Assembly (NCBI GenBank): GCA_016490735.1 | Contig: JAEMWC010000651.1 | Location: 432,501 to 496,500 of the forward strand | DNA: 64,000 nt | Origin: Pachyseris speciosa | Lineage: Eukaryota > Cnidaria > Anthozoa > Scleractinia > Pachyseridae | Direction of reading: 5' to 3' | Shown: positions 32,153 through 43,041 of the stretch, piece by piece | How the letters are laid out: the number at the start of each line of letters is the position of its first letter | Position numbering within the stretch: position 1 is the stretch's first letter | Notes under the pieces: model-generated | The model's input: the letters and a program-made list of their open reading frames with translations, nothing else | Databases searched by the model: none | Told to the model about the DNA's origin: nothing | Program-made: the position numbers and the translations under genes

Positions 32153-33452
32153 TGAAAATGGTGAGAGAGTTTGACGAAAGAGCCGAGTCATCCGGCCATA
32201 AATCAATAGTGAAAGATGCGGCAAAGTTTGCGGCGGAGTTGGGTGTTGACCTTCATCTTAAACACCCGGAACCTGTATGTGTTATGACCAGTGGAGAGGC
32301 CATCCCACCGCAACGTGTGAAGGGAGTGCTGAAAGAATGTGTGGAGGAGAAGTATGAGAGGGACGTACGTGGCCTAGAATGGCAGGGGAAGCTACTGAGA
32401 GAGAGAAAGGACGATGAACAGCTGTGCACGAACGGATGTTTCAGCTGGCTGAGAACATGGAGATCATGTCCCACGTATACTATTGCCGGTGCGTTTGAAC
32501 TGTACGAGCAACTTTTGCCAACAAAGCTCTACACTAGCAAAAAGACTCACACAAGTTGCTCTGGGGATGTGAAGTGTAGAATATGTGGCCACGCCCAAGA
32601 GAGTGTCTCTCATATCCTGTCCGGGTGCACTGCGTTGGCTCAGACCAAGTATTTATTCAGACACAACATGGCTCTAAAGGTCCTGTTTTATGAGATCTTA
32701 CATGACCAGGGTCTTCTCGAGGAAGTACCACCGTGGTACTCGCCAGTAATGCCCAAGCCGGAGTACAGGTCAGAACAAGTGGAAGCATGGTGGGATGTAC
32801 CCGTGTATGCGGACCACCAGGAGGTTCGAGCCAACCGTGTAGACGCGAGGATTGTGGATCATGCAAACAAGAAAGTGCTGACCTTAGAGATGAGCTGCCC
32901 TTGGATTAGTAACCGAGAGAAAAAGAGCGAGGAGAAGACGATGAAGTATGGCCCGTTAAGGTGGGAATTGAAGCAGCAGTATAGAGGTTACGAGGTGATT
33001 CAACATAACATTATCATGGACGTGTTGGGAGGCTGGTCGAGAGAAACCGAAACCTCAATTCAGTCACTGGTAGGACGTAAGGCGAATCAAGTTTTAGAGG
33101 CCATGCAAAAGGCAGTCTTGTCGTCATCCCTAAATATAGCGAGAACTTTCAAGGTTATGATATGAAGACCTAAGATCAAAGCCTGACTATCAGCCACGAA
33201 CAACGAGAGACACTACAAACATTTATATGCCTAGATAATAGTTTTTAGCCATGTAGATATATATATATATATATTGATATATATTTTATTTTTTAATTTT
33301 TAATTTTTTATTTTTTTATTTTTATTTTTATTTTATTTTATTTTTTTTTTTTACTCATATGGTTATTCCTTTTAAGTTTCGCTTGTGCGCACAGGTTACG
33401 CTTTGCGCCCTGTGTCGCTTTATAACACTGTGCATACAGATAGTTTTACTGC

Positions 33453-33453
<1 letters not shown>
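32103..33453 (+). mobile_element. R2-like LINE 3' part with restriction-like endonuclease
   Basis: An open frame runs from the (AAT)n at 32103-32151 to TGA at 33163-33165. Past the repeat-encoded Ile run it has DERAESSGHKSIVKDAAKF, then the zinc motif CRICGHAQESVSHILSGC (C-x2-C-x8-H-x4-C). After that come KYLFRHN, EAWWDVPVYAD, ANRVDARIVDHANKK, LEMSCPW and an EEKTMKYGPLR segment. C-C-H-C followed by a PD-(D/E)xK-like core (Asp in RVDA, Glu in LEM, then a Lys-rich helix) is the endonuclease arrangement of R2/NeSL-type LINEs, which nicks target DNA for reverse transcription. The RT is missing, so the copy is 5' truncated although this part is intact. The tail region is AT-rich with a T-run near 33280-33350. 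Confidence 0.75.
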
Positions 33454-33485
<32 letters not shown>

Positions 33486-33724
33486 TCTATTTAAGTTTCA
33501 AATCTATTTAGCCAAGCACAGATGCTATACTAATTGGGGAGACTAAATCAAATCAACTCTAAATAAATCAAATGAAATGTTGATTTTTGGGGAGAGGGGA
33601 AAACCGGAGTACCCGGAGAAAAACCTCTTGGAGCAGAGTAGAGAACCAACAAACTCAGCCCACTTATGACGCCGAGTCCGGGAATCGAACTCGGGCCACA
33701 TTGGTGGAAGGCGAGCGCTCTCAC
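33454..33724 (-). mobile_element. tRNA-derived SINE, minus orientation
   Basis: Read on the minus strand it starts GTGAGAGCGCTCGCC, with a B-box-like GAGTTCGATTCCCGG, then GGCGTCAT, a body with GAGAACC complement, AAATC repeats, and a (TTA)n tail at 33484-33454. The extreme 5' end of the tRNA head is missing. It shares family with 21396-21625. It sits with the LINE at 32103 inside the split MITE. Confidence 0.75.
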
Positions 33725-33944
33725 CTTTCTCCTAAAACTGTCCCATGACAGTTACTACACGGCAGTCCAGACTCCCCTCCTCCCCCACCCGTAAGCAATG
33801 TTGCTGGACCACATTTTCTGCCTGGCCTCGCGTTTCCACGAAGATAATATTTGGCCCTACAACATTGATAACGGGAGGGAGGTGGGTGATCTCTTTTCAG
33901 TCTGAATTTAGTGTAGTGTCTCAAGTATTTTTGCAACTGGTTGT

Positions 33945-34297
33945 ATAAACATACCTCCTTCAGGAAGATGTTATGACCTCGCGCAGGTGGATGTTACTGT
34001 TCATTGTAAGAATATTAGAAATCATCGCGCTTTGATCTCAATCACGTTTCCAAAAGTCAAGAATTGAAACATTCAAAAGACGAAAAGGTGAGACAAGAAA
34101 ACAGCATATATTCAATGATGAGCAATGGACAGAAATGACCAGAATTTCAGCGTTATCATCCGCCATTACGCGAAAGAAGTGAATTTCTGGTATATCCGGA
34201 CATCGGATCGTGGGTACTTCAGAAACTCAGCCGAAGACGTCACCTCCCGTAGGTCGATGTTAACAATTCGCGACCCTTTGAAATATGGTGCTTATAG
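33945..34297. other. No feature recognised
   Basis: No exon or repeat recognised. It may contain the upstream intron of the 34298 exon. Confidence 0.35.
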
Positions 34298-34494
34298 ATA
34301 GGCAAAAAAATAGAAGCGGCGGTTATTATCGCCTTTCTGTTATTATATGAACAACAACGAGCAAAGAAAAGGAAGCTTAGGTGGTGGGTCAATCCCTGGA
34401 AAACTGAGCAGCGGCGAGAAGCTCAGGGTTTGGCCCACAATTTAATAAAAGAGCTGCGAGCGTCAGACCCTTGTGAATTCCAATTTTTTTTTCG
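34298..34494 (+). CDS. PIF/Harbinger (HARBI1-like) N-terminal exon
   Basis: An open frame from an ATAG acceptor-like site to a TTCG/GTGAGT donor encodes EAAVIIAFLLL, then KKRKLRWWVNPW, AQGLAHNLIKELRASD and CEFQFFF. The WWV-x-PW signature followed by an ELR-x-xD helix is the N-terminal region of animal HARBI1/PIF transposase-type proteins. The donor suggests splicing to an exon starting with the RM-S-P block, but none was found nearby. It might have belonged with the DDE exon at 46466, now 12 kb away beyond inserted elements, or be an independent relic. Confidence 0.55.
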
Positions 34495-35136
34495 GTGAGT
34501 ACAGTTTATTTGTCCTTTAACCTGTTTTAACAAGTTTCATGAAATAATGTTGGAGCTGGTCAATAAGGTCGTGCAGGACACTTGCTTATGAATAAATTCA
34601 TCAGCCAGATTTTGGGAGTAGGTGTTTCAATTGGGAAAAGCAATGTTTGTGTCCGAGGTTTCTGATTGAGAAGCGCAGTAAATGGTTTTATTACGTGGTG
34701 ATAAAGAGTAGCCTCTTCTTAATTCTGTGATGTAACAGAAGCAGATGTCTCAGTTTCAAGATTGGTTGAAAGTTATTGGCTTCCATAGGAGGAAAACTGT
34801 GAAACTTTGACTTTGAAGCGCATGATCTTCTTTGTGAAGTTTTTCTTTGCACCCTTGCTTCTGTCACATCACAGTATACCATGCTATTGTTTATCTCCCT
34901 GGTGTATCAGTTCCAGAAGTTCTATTTCCGTGATGAAAACTCAGGAACAAAATTGCTGTGTTTTCCGTCTACGAAGATCGAACGAGTCACTAATTTACTC
35001 AAAAGTCTGCGTTTTTGAAAGTTGTGAACATAATGATGATAATTTGGCCTACATTCCAGTGCACGTGTCAAAGAGTGCACTTTTGACTGAAAGGTGAAAT
35101 TTATTAATAGTAGAGCTCCGGCGGAGCACCATACTT

Positions 35137-35168
<32 letters not shown>

Positions 35169-35221
35169 AAAATGGCTAGCGGTATTGCTCGTGGGCGCGC
35201 ACGACGACGACGATGTCGCCC
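34495..35221. other. No recognised gene
   Basis: A 96-codon plus frame at 34807-35097 is Ser/Phe/Cys-rich with no recognised domain. GAGCTCCGGCGGAGC at about 35114 and CGACGACGACGATG at about 35202 are short repeat-family words. Confidence 0.35.
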
Positions 35222-35307
35222 AATAATTAATAGAGACCTTATAGTCCAGTCAATCTAGAGGGTGATTCGCGCTTACGTTGCGAAGCGTTACTTAATTTGA
35301 AGACTAC

Positions 35308-35531
35308 ACAGATGTACAGATAACCGGTTTATTTCGGTTGACTTCGGTAGCATGATCGGCAACAGTCAAAAATAAACCGGTTATCTGTACATCTGTGTAG
35401 TCTTCAAATTAAGAAACGCTTCGCAACGTAAGCGCAAATCAGTCAAAAATTCTGTTGGGTAATCCATACATCTTTAAACAGCTCACTACAAGTTCTTTTA
35501 ACGGATGTGTTCCCCGGTTGATTGTTGGACA
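35308..35531 (-). repeat. BEL/Pao 3' LTR, part shared with the 5' LTR
   Basis: Read on the minus strand it begins TGTCCAACAATCAACCGGGG and is nearly identical to 40878-40649. A large palindrome follows: 35275-35340 and about 35371-35432 are inverted copies (64 nt arms, GCGCTTACGTTGCGAAGCG to AACCGGTTTATT) around a 30-nt spacer. Beyond 35308 the two LTRs diverge, so the exact inner end of the LTR is uncertain. Confidence 0.7.
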
Positions 35532-35555
35532 AGTATTTAAATTTATTGCGCCTAT

Positions 35556-35837
35556 TTAAATATAAAAAAGCTCACTCGTCTCCAGTTCCTTTGCGACTGC
35601 ATTTTGGCGCCAAAACGCATTGAGCTCTTCCTTTGTCGCAATCAAACACAGTTTGTGAATAGGTCTGTCGTACTCTCCGTCTCTTGTCTTGATTCCCACC
35701 TTTCCGACGAGGCCGTCGTTTCCAGGATAGGTGCCGACAATACGCGCCATTTTCCATTCACATCTTTTGTGTTTGGGATCCAGCTCCAATACAAGATCAC
35801 CATTGTTCCTCGGAGTAGGCTTGGTTCTTGCAAGTGA
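35556..35837 (-). pseudogene. BEL/Pao integrase C-terminal tail (DUF5641-like)
   Basis: In the frame ending at 35556 the sequence reads ELDPKHKRCEWKMARIVGTY and GEYDRPIHKLCLI, the DUF5641-type domain that ends BEL/Pao polyproteins. It is in a different frame from the integrase core at 35797-37890. The usual linker of about 100-150 residues between the two is absent, so there is an internal deletion with a frame change at about 35800-35840. Confidence 0.75.
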
Positions 35838-37890
35838 CGTTAAGTGCTTGTCTGACTGACTTAATTAGGGTCTCAACGACTCCGTTTTGGTGACTCGCAT
35901 GTGGTGTATTCCACTCCCATCTGAACTCGCAGTCAAATTTACCAGAGAGGACACTCTTTTCCCTAGGAATATCCCAGTTCTGCGTGGTTTCTTTTAGGTA
36001 ATCTTGGGCACCCACGAAATTTGTTCCATGGTCTGACCAGCAAACATTGGGGTATCCACGTAGGCAGGCAAATCGTCGAAAGGCCATTAAGAATGCGTCT
36101 GAGGTTTTATCGGTGACCAGTTCTAAATGGATGGCACGTGACGTCATGCAAGCGAAGATGATCACTTGGGCCTCTTTTAGAGTTTTGCGGCCAAGCTTAA
36201 TCTGTACTGGCCCGAACATGTCCATAGCAGTGTTTGAGAATGCCGGGAAGCCAGCTGCTACTCTCAGGTTTGGGATCTGTCCCGGGAGCTGGTTGAGGGG
36301 CCTTTTCCGTAGTTTTCTGCATGTGAAACACTTTGAGGCGACGGCCTTAGCCATTCTGCGGAGTCCAATAATCCAAAATCTTTTCCTTGCCTCATGGATT
36401 AAACTCTTATAGCCACAATGCCCACGTCGTTCGTGGAGGTCACGCAGAAGCAAGATTACAAAAGGGTGGTCTTTCGGCAAGACAACAGGCTTTCGCAACT
36501 CTTCAGGGAGAGATCTGGCATCTTCAAGTCGACCATGCGCACGAAGAAGGCCATCTTCAACCTTCTTTCCCACCAGTTTCTTATCCAAACTCCATTCGTC
36601 GACGTGAAATTGACTCCACTTCAGAAGATGGGACTCAGCAACCTTCAGTTCCTGAACTGAAATGGGTCCTGACTTCGGCTTAATTTTCCGAGCGTTGTGA
36701 ATAAAACGACGGACATAGGAAATAGTTCTCCTCATCTTGGAGTACGTAGAACACGTTTTCAGCAAATGTGAAAGGATAGGATTTTCTTCAGATTCAGGCT
36801 TATCTAGTTCAGGACATACTTCAGCGAAGGCACTGTGACGTTTACTGGCTTTCTTCTCTTTATGAAACGTCTTCTTCTCTTTTAAAGCTTCGAGGTCGTC
36901 CACATGAGCATTAACTTGGGTGTGGTCTTGAAAGTTAGGCCAGTTTTCTTCTGGCAAATCTAGGAAGGATGGTCCCTCTGACCACTTCATGGGATGATTA
37001 AGATGTATTCCTCTAGTTAGAGCGTCTGCAGGGTTGTGGTTAGACTTGATGTAGCGTATTTGGTCTGCCCCAATTGACTCTTGAATTTCAGCCACTCTGG
37101 CAGATACAAAGGGCCTGAATTCCCGTGGCGGCGTTCTGATCCAGGACAGAACGGTTGATGAATCGACCCAGAAGAATCTTTCCCAGTCCTGGGCTTTTGT
37201 GAACTCCAATGCCTTTACACATGTAACGTACATCCGTGCAAGAGCTAAACAGCCCAACAGTTCTATTCTCGGGATGCTTTTCTTCTTAAGAGGTGCGACG
37301 AAAGCTTTTATCATGACTGGAACACATCGGTAGTCTCCACCAGCAAGTTTCCACCGTAGGAATATTAGTGCACCATAAGCCTGTTCACCACCATCGGAGA
37401 ATCCGTGTATTTGAGGAACGCCCACTGCGTGGCTTGGTTTTAGCTTGCGGTCGAACTGAAATGACAGGAGATTATTTATGGACTGGACATTCTCTAACCA
37501 TGTCTGCTGAATACTCTCCGGAAGGATGTCGTCCCAGCTGTAACCTGAACTCCATAATGCTTGCAAGTCAATTCTGAACTTGATAGTAACGGGTGAAACA
37601 AGTCCGATAGGATCCCAGAGTTGAGCGAGAAGTTTCAGGCAGCTTCTTTTGGAGAAGCCCTCCATTAGGCCAACCACGTTTTCTTTCTTGAAGGTAAACT
37701 TGTCTTCTTCTTTATCCCATTTGTGGCCAAGCAGGACTGTAAATATTTCACCGCCAGATTGGTCGATTTCCGTGCAGTTGGAGTGCCACGCCTTAATTTG
37801 AAACTGGCCTTTTCCGAGGATGGTGTCAATTTCTTTCGTTATTTTCTTGGCTTCTGTCGAGTTGCTTTTGGAGCCCGCGATATCGTCCAC
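35797..37890 (-). pseudogene. BEL/Pao RT C-terminus, RNase H and integrase
   Basis: A 697-codon open frame. It starts at the DD of the RT catalytic box; the codon two before the first D is TAA (see 37891-38805). RNase H acidic residues are in GFSDGG (about 165), PRIELL (210) and WVDSST (243). The integrase zinc site has His at about 486 and 491 and Cys at about 521 and 524. The DDE core is in MDMFGP (D557), WSDHGTNF (D620) and NGVVETL (E673). This frame is otherwise intact, so decay is recent. The product would copy element RNA to DNA and insert it. Confidence 0.88.
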
Positions 37891-38805
37891 TTACGCGTGA
37901 TTTCGTAGTTCCTGGGCTGCGTTTGGAAATTCCACTTGTGAGGCTTTGGCTAAGTAATTGATGGCGTTTGAGGCAATGTCTGGTGCTGGCTTGTCGCCAA
38001 AATTTAATCTGAGCCACTGGAAGACTGAGGGCGTTTCACTTTTGTTGCTTCTCCACAAGAATCTGTGAAAGACTTGGTCATCAGGGTGCACTAGGACTTG
38101 ATTAAACATTTTCCGGATATCACCTGAGTAAGCCACTTCGTTCCATCGCCAGGCCATAAGTACATTGGGAAGACTGTTAATGTAATTAGGTCCTTTTTCA
38201 AGGTGATCGTTCAGGGAAAGACCGTCGTGGCCTTTTGAAGACGCATCGAAAACAAGGCGGACCTTAGTGGTTCTCTCTGGTGTGAAGACCGCTTGTAACG
38301 GCAGATACCATTCGGGTTGACTGTGATCAACTTCTTCCGTAGGAGCTTTAATTACAAAGTCTTGCTGCAACAGCTTTTGAACCTCGTCATTTACGATTTC
38401 GAAGCATTCTTTCCTCTGGAACGATTTCTCAGCACACCGCATTCTTTTGAGGGCAATGTCATAATTGCTGCGTTTGGGGGGTCCACTCTCATTCCAAGGC
38501 ATTCTTACTTGGATTCTTCCATCTACCAATGTAGTTGAATCAGACAGCGACTTGACGAACTTGTTTTCTCGTAGTACGTTCTCACTACATGTACACAGTT
38601 CTGTTGGTTTAACTCCTAGCGTGTCCTGATAAAGTAGTTTCTTAATGTCGTCTTCAATGCTCACTGTTCCGACTTCAACGGACTGTATGCTGGAACTGGT
38701 AACCTGTCCTAAAACGTACCAACCAAAGCAGTTGCGTTTGGCAATCGGCTCTCCTGGTTCCCCAGACAAGGTATGAATGTCAACAAATGCATCGACGAAA
38801 TCCAA
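37891..38805 (-). pseudogene. BEL/Pao protease-RT linker and reverse transcriptase fingers/palm
   Basis: This frame carries RLVFDASSKG, then GPNYINSLPNVLMAWR and YSGDIRKMFNQVLVHPDDQ, the BEL/Pao RT motifs including the first catalytic Asp region. It ends ELRNHA then TAA at 37893-37891, immediately followed in the same frame by V-D-D. In the family this position is the aromatic residue of the Y-V-D-D box, so a nonsense codon occupies the catalytic motif. Near 38800 the frame also shifts relative to the protease frame upstream. Confidence 0.85.
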
Positions 38806-39722
38806 TTAGAAGATCTATTCTCAGAGCTCTTCTCTCCACCTTCTAGATTCATAGTAAGATGGGTAGCTGTACCAATAATTCCAAGTCGTTCAGCTGCATT
38901 CTTAGATAGCAGACTTGTGTTTGATCCAGAATCTATCATCGCAAGCATTTCAACAAGCGTTCCACCTGAGTCCAAAACTTTGACTTTTTGGACAGGACAT
39001 AAGCCAGTGGTGAGCTTGAAATCTTTCTTGTGGTCAGCGGCGCAGTTGGTATTGCTTTCTGCAGGAACGTCTTGCATTCGGAAAGGCAGTGCGTTTGGGC
39101 TTAGATTGGAATTGATCGTCTCGTTGTGAAGAGAACGGTGATGGTTCTTTTTGCATTTATCGCAGGTAGTACCGTCTGGCTTCTTACAGTCGTTCGTATG
39201 ATGTGGTCTGAGACATTTCCGGCATCTTTCGCACTGTTTGACTACGTCCCATCTTTGATTTACAGTTGAACTTTGATACAGCGGACAGGCCGCTAACTGG
39301 TGTTTCGACGTACAACCGAACGGGCACTCTTCTAGCTCAGGAGTTCTGTTAGCGGCGTGGTTCTCTGTTCTTCTAAAGGTTGGTCCTCGGTGGGTACGTT
39401 CTTTATCGTCGGCGTTGTCATTGTCTCGTTTGCCTCTGGATCGAAGGGTTGCTTCTTGATGTAACCATGTTACGAGGTTTGACACATTTTCTTCCTTTCC
39501 CGCTCTTTGCATCTCTCTTCCAAAGTTTGTGTTGTCTCTTGGATCGAGCTTTGATAAAAGCTGAGACATGAAGAACGGAGCTTCTGACGCCTCTAACACG
39601 ATACAGCCGTTGTCTTTCATATCATTGACAAATACGGAAGTCGTCGTGGCGTAACGCGTGAGTGACTTAGAGTCCCGTTTAACTTGTTTCAGATTGGTAA
39701 TTTCAGCTAACAGTTCGTCCAT
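38709..39722 (-). pseudogene. BEL/Pao gag C-terminus, zinc knuckles and aspartic protease
   Basis: The frame contains cysteine clusters CERCRKCLRPHHTNDC and CDKCKKNHHRSLH, which are gag-type zinc binding motifs, then the retropepsin-like MLAMIDSGSNTSLLS with the catalytic DSG. It is shifted by one base from the upstream gag frame at an A-run near 39740, and from the downstream RT frame near 38800. Confidence 0.82.
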
Positions 39723-40364
39723 AAGTTTTCGCTCATTTGCGAATTCATTTTCAAGAATTTCCCAGGCTTGTCTTTACAAGTCTTGACTTGATCTGTCCAG
39801 AAGAAACCTTTAGGCATTGCTTTTCGGAATCTTTGAAGTTGCTCGTCTTTGTCTTGTCCATATTTTGCCATACAGTGTCTAAACTCCCTTTTCCAGGTTT
39901 GATACGTTCTTCGACTTCCGTCCCAGTTCGGAACTGCCAATCGCTCGAGGCTGCTAGGTTTCGATCCTATCGCTACGGCCATTTTCTCAACTGCAGAATT
40001 CATCGTTTTTAAGGTTTCTGTGTGGTCAGGAACTTTCGGAAGACTATTTTCGCTTTGATACGCTGCGTATTTCAAGGCGATTTGGAGAAAATCAGCTTTG
40101 ACTTTGTCCCCGAGTTTTCTGTTCGTTAGCACCAATTCATCTTCGGATGAAGCGCCTTCTTCAATTAATTTGTCTAAGATCACCTCTTGCTGCTTTTTTT
40201 ACAGATCTGTACTTCGATTCTACTAAATTGAACACTGATTCGAGTCTTTCAAGTCCCGGTCGTACCGTGTAAATGGCTTCAAACTCTTCCATTAACTCCG
40301 TAAGAATTCCAACGGCATTGTTCATTTTTCCCGAGAGAGTTTTTACATCAACTTTTGGCGGCAT
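39707..40364 (-). pseudogene. BEL/Pao gag N-terminal region
   Basis: The first ATG is at 40364. Translation is alpha-helical and charged (MPPKVDVKTLSGKM start). A run of seven A at about 40193-40199 carries one extra base, shifting the frame; the continuing frame reads EVILDKLIEEGASSEDEL, then LAVPNWDGSRRTYQTWKREF, the BEL gag capsid-like signature. Both gag frame breaks are in A-runs, typical of replication slippage or sequencing indels. Confidence 0.75.
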
Positions 40365-40648
40365 TGCGAAGTGAATTTGAATAATAATGAAATTGCTGTT
40401 CTTTCACCAAAGGTGAAGATTGAAGTATTTTCTAGATCGGTCAGTCGCTCGCTATATGGCTGTCAGTTGTTCTGGAAAATAACGCGTTTCTTTCGTGGAT
40501 TTAAATCACTGTAATGATTCCAAGATCGGTCGGTCGCTTGTTTCGCTGTCCGGTTGTTCTTGGAGACCGGTCGTTTTGCCACGATGCTGTCCTTCGGGAT
40601 CTTGCAGTCGATAGTGTAATCTTCGATCCAACAGAATTTTTGACTGAA

Positions 40649-40878
40649 ACAGATGTACAGATAACCGGTTTATTTTTGTACTGGTTGACTTCGGTAGCAT
40701 GATCGGCAACAGTAAAAAATAAACCGGTTATCTGTACATCTGTGTAGTCTTCAAATTAAGTAACGCTTCGCAACGTAAGCGCGAATCAGTCAAAAATTCT
40801 GTTGGGTAATCCATACATCTTTAAACAGCTCACTACAAGTTCTTTTAACGGATGTGTTCCCCGGTTGATTGTTGGACA
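40649..40878 (-). repeat. BEL/Pao 5' LTR, shared part
   Basis: On the minus strand it starts TGTCCAACAATCAACCGGGG at 40878. It contains an inverted pair ACAGATGTACAGATAACCGG / CCGGTTATCTGTACATCTGT around a 50-nt spacer. CAGAATTTTTGACTG occurs inverted on both outer sides. It matches 35308-35531 closely, so insertion was comparatively recent. The primer-binding site could not be identified. Confidence 0.7.
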
Positions 40879-40894
40879 AGCAAATTGCAAATTG

Positions 40895-43014
40895 CAAACA
40901 AATTGCAACAGAATTTTTTTCACTGCCCTGCAAACAAGGATGGTCTACTAATTGACATACTAAAAATCCCACAAAATCCGTTGAGGGGAACACGCCAAAA
41001 TTTAGCATTTAAAATTGTGAACTTTTTGCCACAGGGAACCCAATACATGTGCTCTCACACTTTTTAACGAGAAATTATTTTATTGCTTGTTTCATTGTCT
41101 AAGGTGCTTCGATAATGACAAACTAATTTTCCTGTATTTGTTTAGCTAAAGAAAATTAAAAAGGGTCCTTTCAATAAGATAAATACTTCAGCAAATTGGC
41201 CACAGGTTACCACTTTTATTGTGAATCACGGAAAAATCCTCTTTTTGTCGTTTTGGTGACTTGCTTGACAATCTTTCCTTCACTGGGAACATTCCGTGCG
41301 CAATACATGAACCAAACAAAACTAAAGAGACGTTTTGTGGGAAATACACAACGTATGAGAGTAAACCACTGACGATTTTAATGCTGCCACACATTTAATG
41401 CAGCACTTCAATCAAAAGATGGTACTCATCAGCGACGAGCAGGTGTCTACGGACCGACTGTGAATTTTGATTCTACCATGATTGCCAAGTTGAAAAAAGA
41501 AGAGTTTCTTGCAAATAAGGAAAACAAGCAGAAGTTTATCCATCTACTCGGAAACAAGCTTCAACAATCTGGATGTAGCACACCATGCAGAAGGAGATGC
41601 AGATCTACTCGTCGTCCAGACTGCCATACAGTCTTCTAGATCTATCACGACTGTGCTCGTTGGTGATGATACAGATCTGCTTGTCTTGCTTTGTCATCAT
41701 GCCGAAATGAATGCAAATGAGCTCTTCTTCAAACCTGAGCCCAAGCAAAGGTCGAAGACAAGGAAGACTTGGCATATAAAGAGGACCAAGACCTCACTAG
41801 GCGCAAATGTATGTGCGAATATTTTGTTCGTACACGCCTTCTGGGATGCGACACAACCTCTAGAATCCATGGTATGGGTATTGTTTTTAACCACCCAGGG
41901 GCTTCCAAGGATGAGGTCATAATGGCCGGAGAGAAGGCCTTATTGTGCCTGTACAATTGCGGGTCTGATGAAAGCCTAGATTCCTTGCGATATACCAAGT
42001 TCTGCCAGAAAGTGGCTACAGCGACAACATTGGTGCAGCCAGAGAGCCTTCCGCCTACGTCCGCAGCCACTGGGTATCACAGTTTCAAAGCATACTTCCA
42101 AATTCAGCAGTGGAAAGGCGTTCCGCTGGAGCCAGAAGACTGGGGCTGGAAGGTGATGGATGGAAAACTGCTTCCAATTACAACGGACCTGCCACCAGCA
42201 CATAAATCCCTCCTAGAAATGGTTAGATGCAACTGTAGCGCGGGGTGCAGTACACAGAGGTGCACGTGCAGGAAACATGGACTGGAGTGCTCGACGGTTT
42301 GTGGAGTTTGTAAAGGTCAAAGCTGCACCAATTCCGCCGCACCAGACCTTGATGACTCAAATGATGACTAAAAGCTGGTGTTTTTGTAATATAGTCATTG
42401 TATTGGTTGTTGTAATTTCAAGAATTTATAATGCCTTATCCTAGCCTTGACCATAGTTTACGGCATAGATGAAGGTAGAATAAATGTTGTATTTTGTTTT
42501 TTCAATAATTCTAAAGTTAAGTAAGAAGAGAAAACTTCGGAGTGAGAACATGAACAATTCAAAGTCTTTCAGTTGCCTGGTTTAAAATGGCTTTTAATTA
42601 TGTAAAATAATTAGGGAGAATCAATTCAGGCTGAAAGGAAGTAACCTTTTGTAATAGCTTGTGTGTTATTGCGAAAAAGTGTATTTTCCACAACTGGGAC
42701 CCTGTGCAAATATAGCTGGAGTACTTATATTATTTCAAAAGGGACTTTTTCATTTTTTCTCAACTGGAAGAACACAAAAACAACTAGTTTATTGTTGTAC
42801 AAGCCTCTTAGGTAGAGAAAAACGCAATAAAAAGATTTTTTGATAAAACGTGTGAGTGCAAATGTATTGGGTAACCTGTGGTAAAAGTTCACAATTTTAA
42901 ATGCTAAATTTTGGCGTGTTCCCCTTGACGGATCTTGGGGGACTTTTAGTATGTTACTAAGTGGACCATCCTCAAATGAATGGCAGTGAGAAAAATTCTG
43001 TTGCAATTTGTTTG
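40895..43014 (+). mobile_element. TIR transposon with about 250-bp inverted ends
   Basis: The left end CAAACAAATTGCAACAGAAT is repeated inverted at the right end. The similarity continues through TCACTGCC, GAGGGGAACACGCCAAAATT, TTTAAAATTGTGAAC, CCCAATACAT and the AAACTAA/TTAGTTT block. It begins 16 bp beyond the BEL LTR. The interior encodes the frameshifted protein at 41400-42371. Confidence 0.82.
41400..42371 (+). pseudogene. Transposon protein with acidic nuclease-like motif and CXC-type cysteines
   Basis: Three frames join a protein seen widely in invertebrate genomes but unnamed to me. Frame 1 reads VYGPTVNFDSTMIAKLKKEE and ENKQKFIHLL. After a one-base shift near 41575 comes HHAEGDADLLVVQTA and VLVGDDTDLLVLLCHHA. 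After a deletion near 41842 come LGCDTTSRIHGMG, EKALLCLYN, LPPTSAATGYHSFKAYFQ and DWGWKVMDGKLLP. Last is a Cys-rich tail (MVRCNCSAGCSTQRCTCRKH, then C-x3-CGVCKGQSC) ending DDSNDD. The DDTDLL and GCDTTS motifs recall PIN/FEN-like nuclease sites and the tail resembles tesmin/TSO1 CXC modules. Function in transposition is inference. Confidence 0.65.
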
Positions 43015-43041
43015 ATCACAAACCGTAGATTGACTGGACTA

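Larger units (their letters stand above)
32053..33944. mobile_element. Second copy of the 280-bp MITE, split by a 1.62-kb insertion
   Basis: The left part, 32053-32102, and right part, 33725-33944, together match 22804-23083, with ACAACCAGTTGCAAAAAT at the left end and its complement at the right. The uninterrupted copy reads ACACACTTTTCTCCTAAAAC. Here the sequence breaks after ACACTTTT and resumes at TTTCTCCTAAAAC, with a short CTTT repeat at the junctions. Confidence 0.88.
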
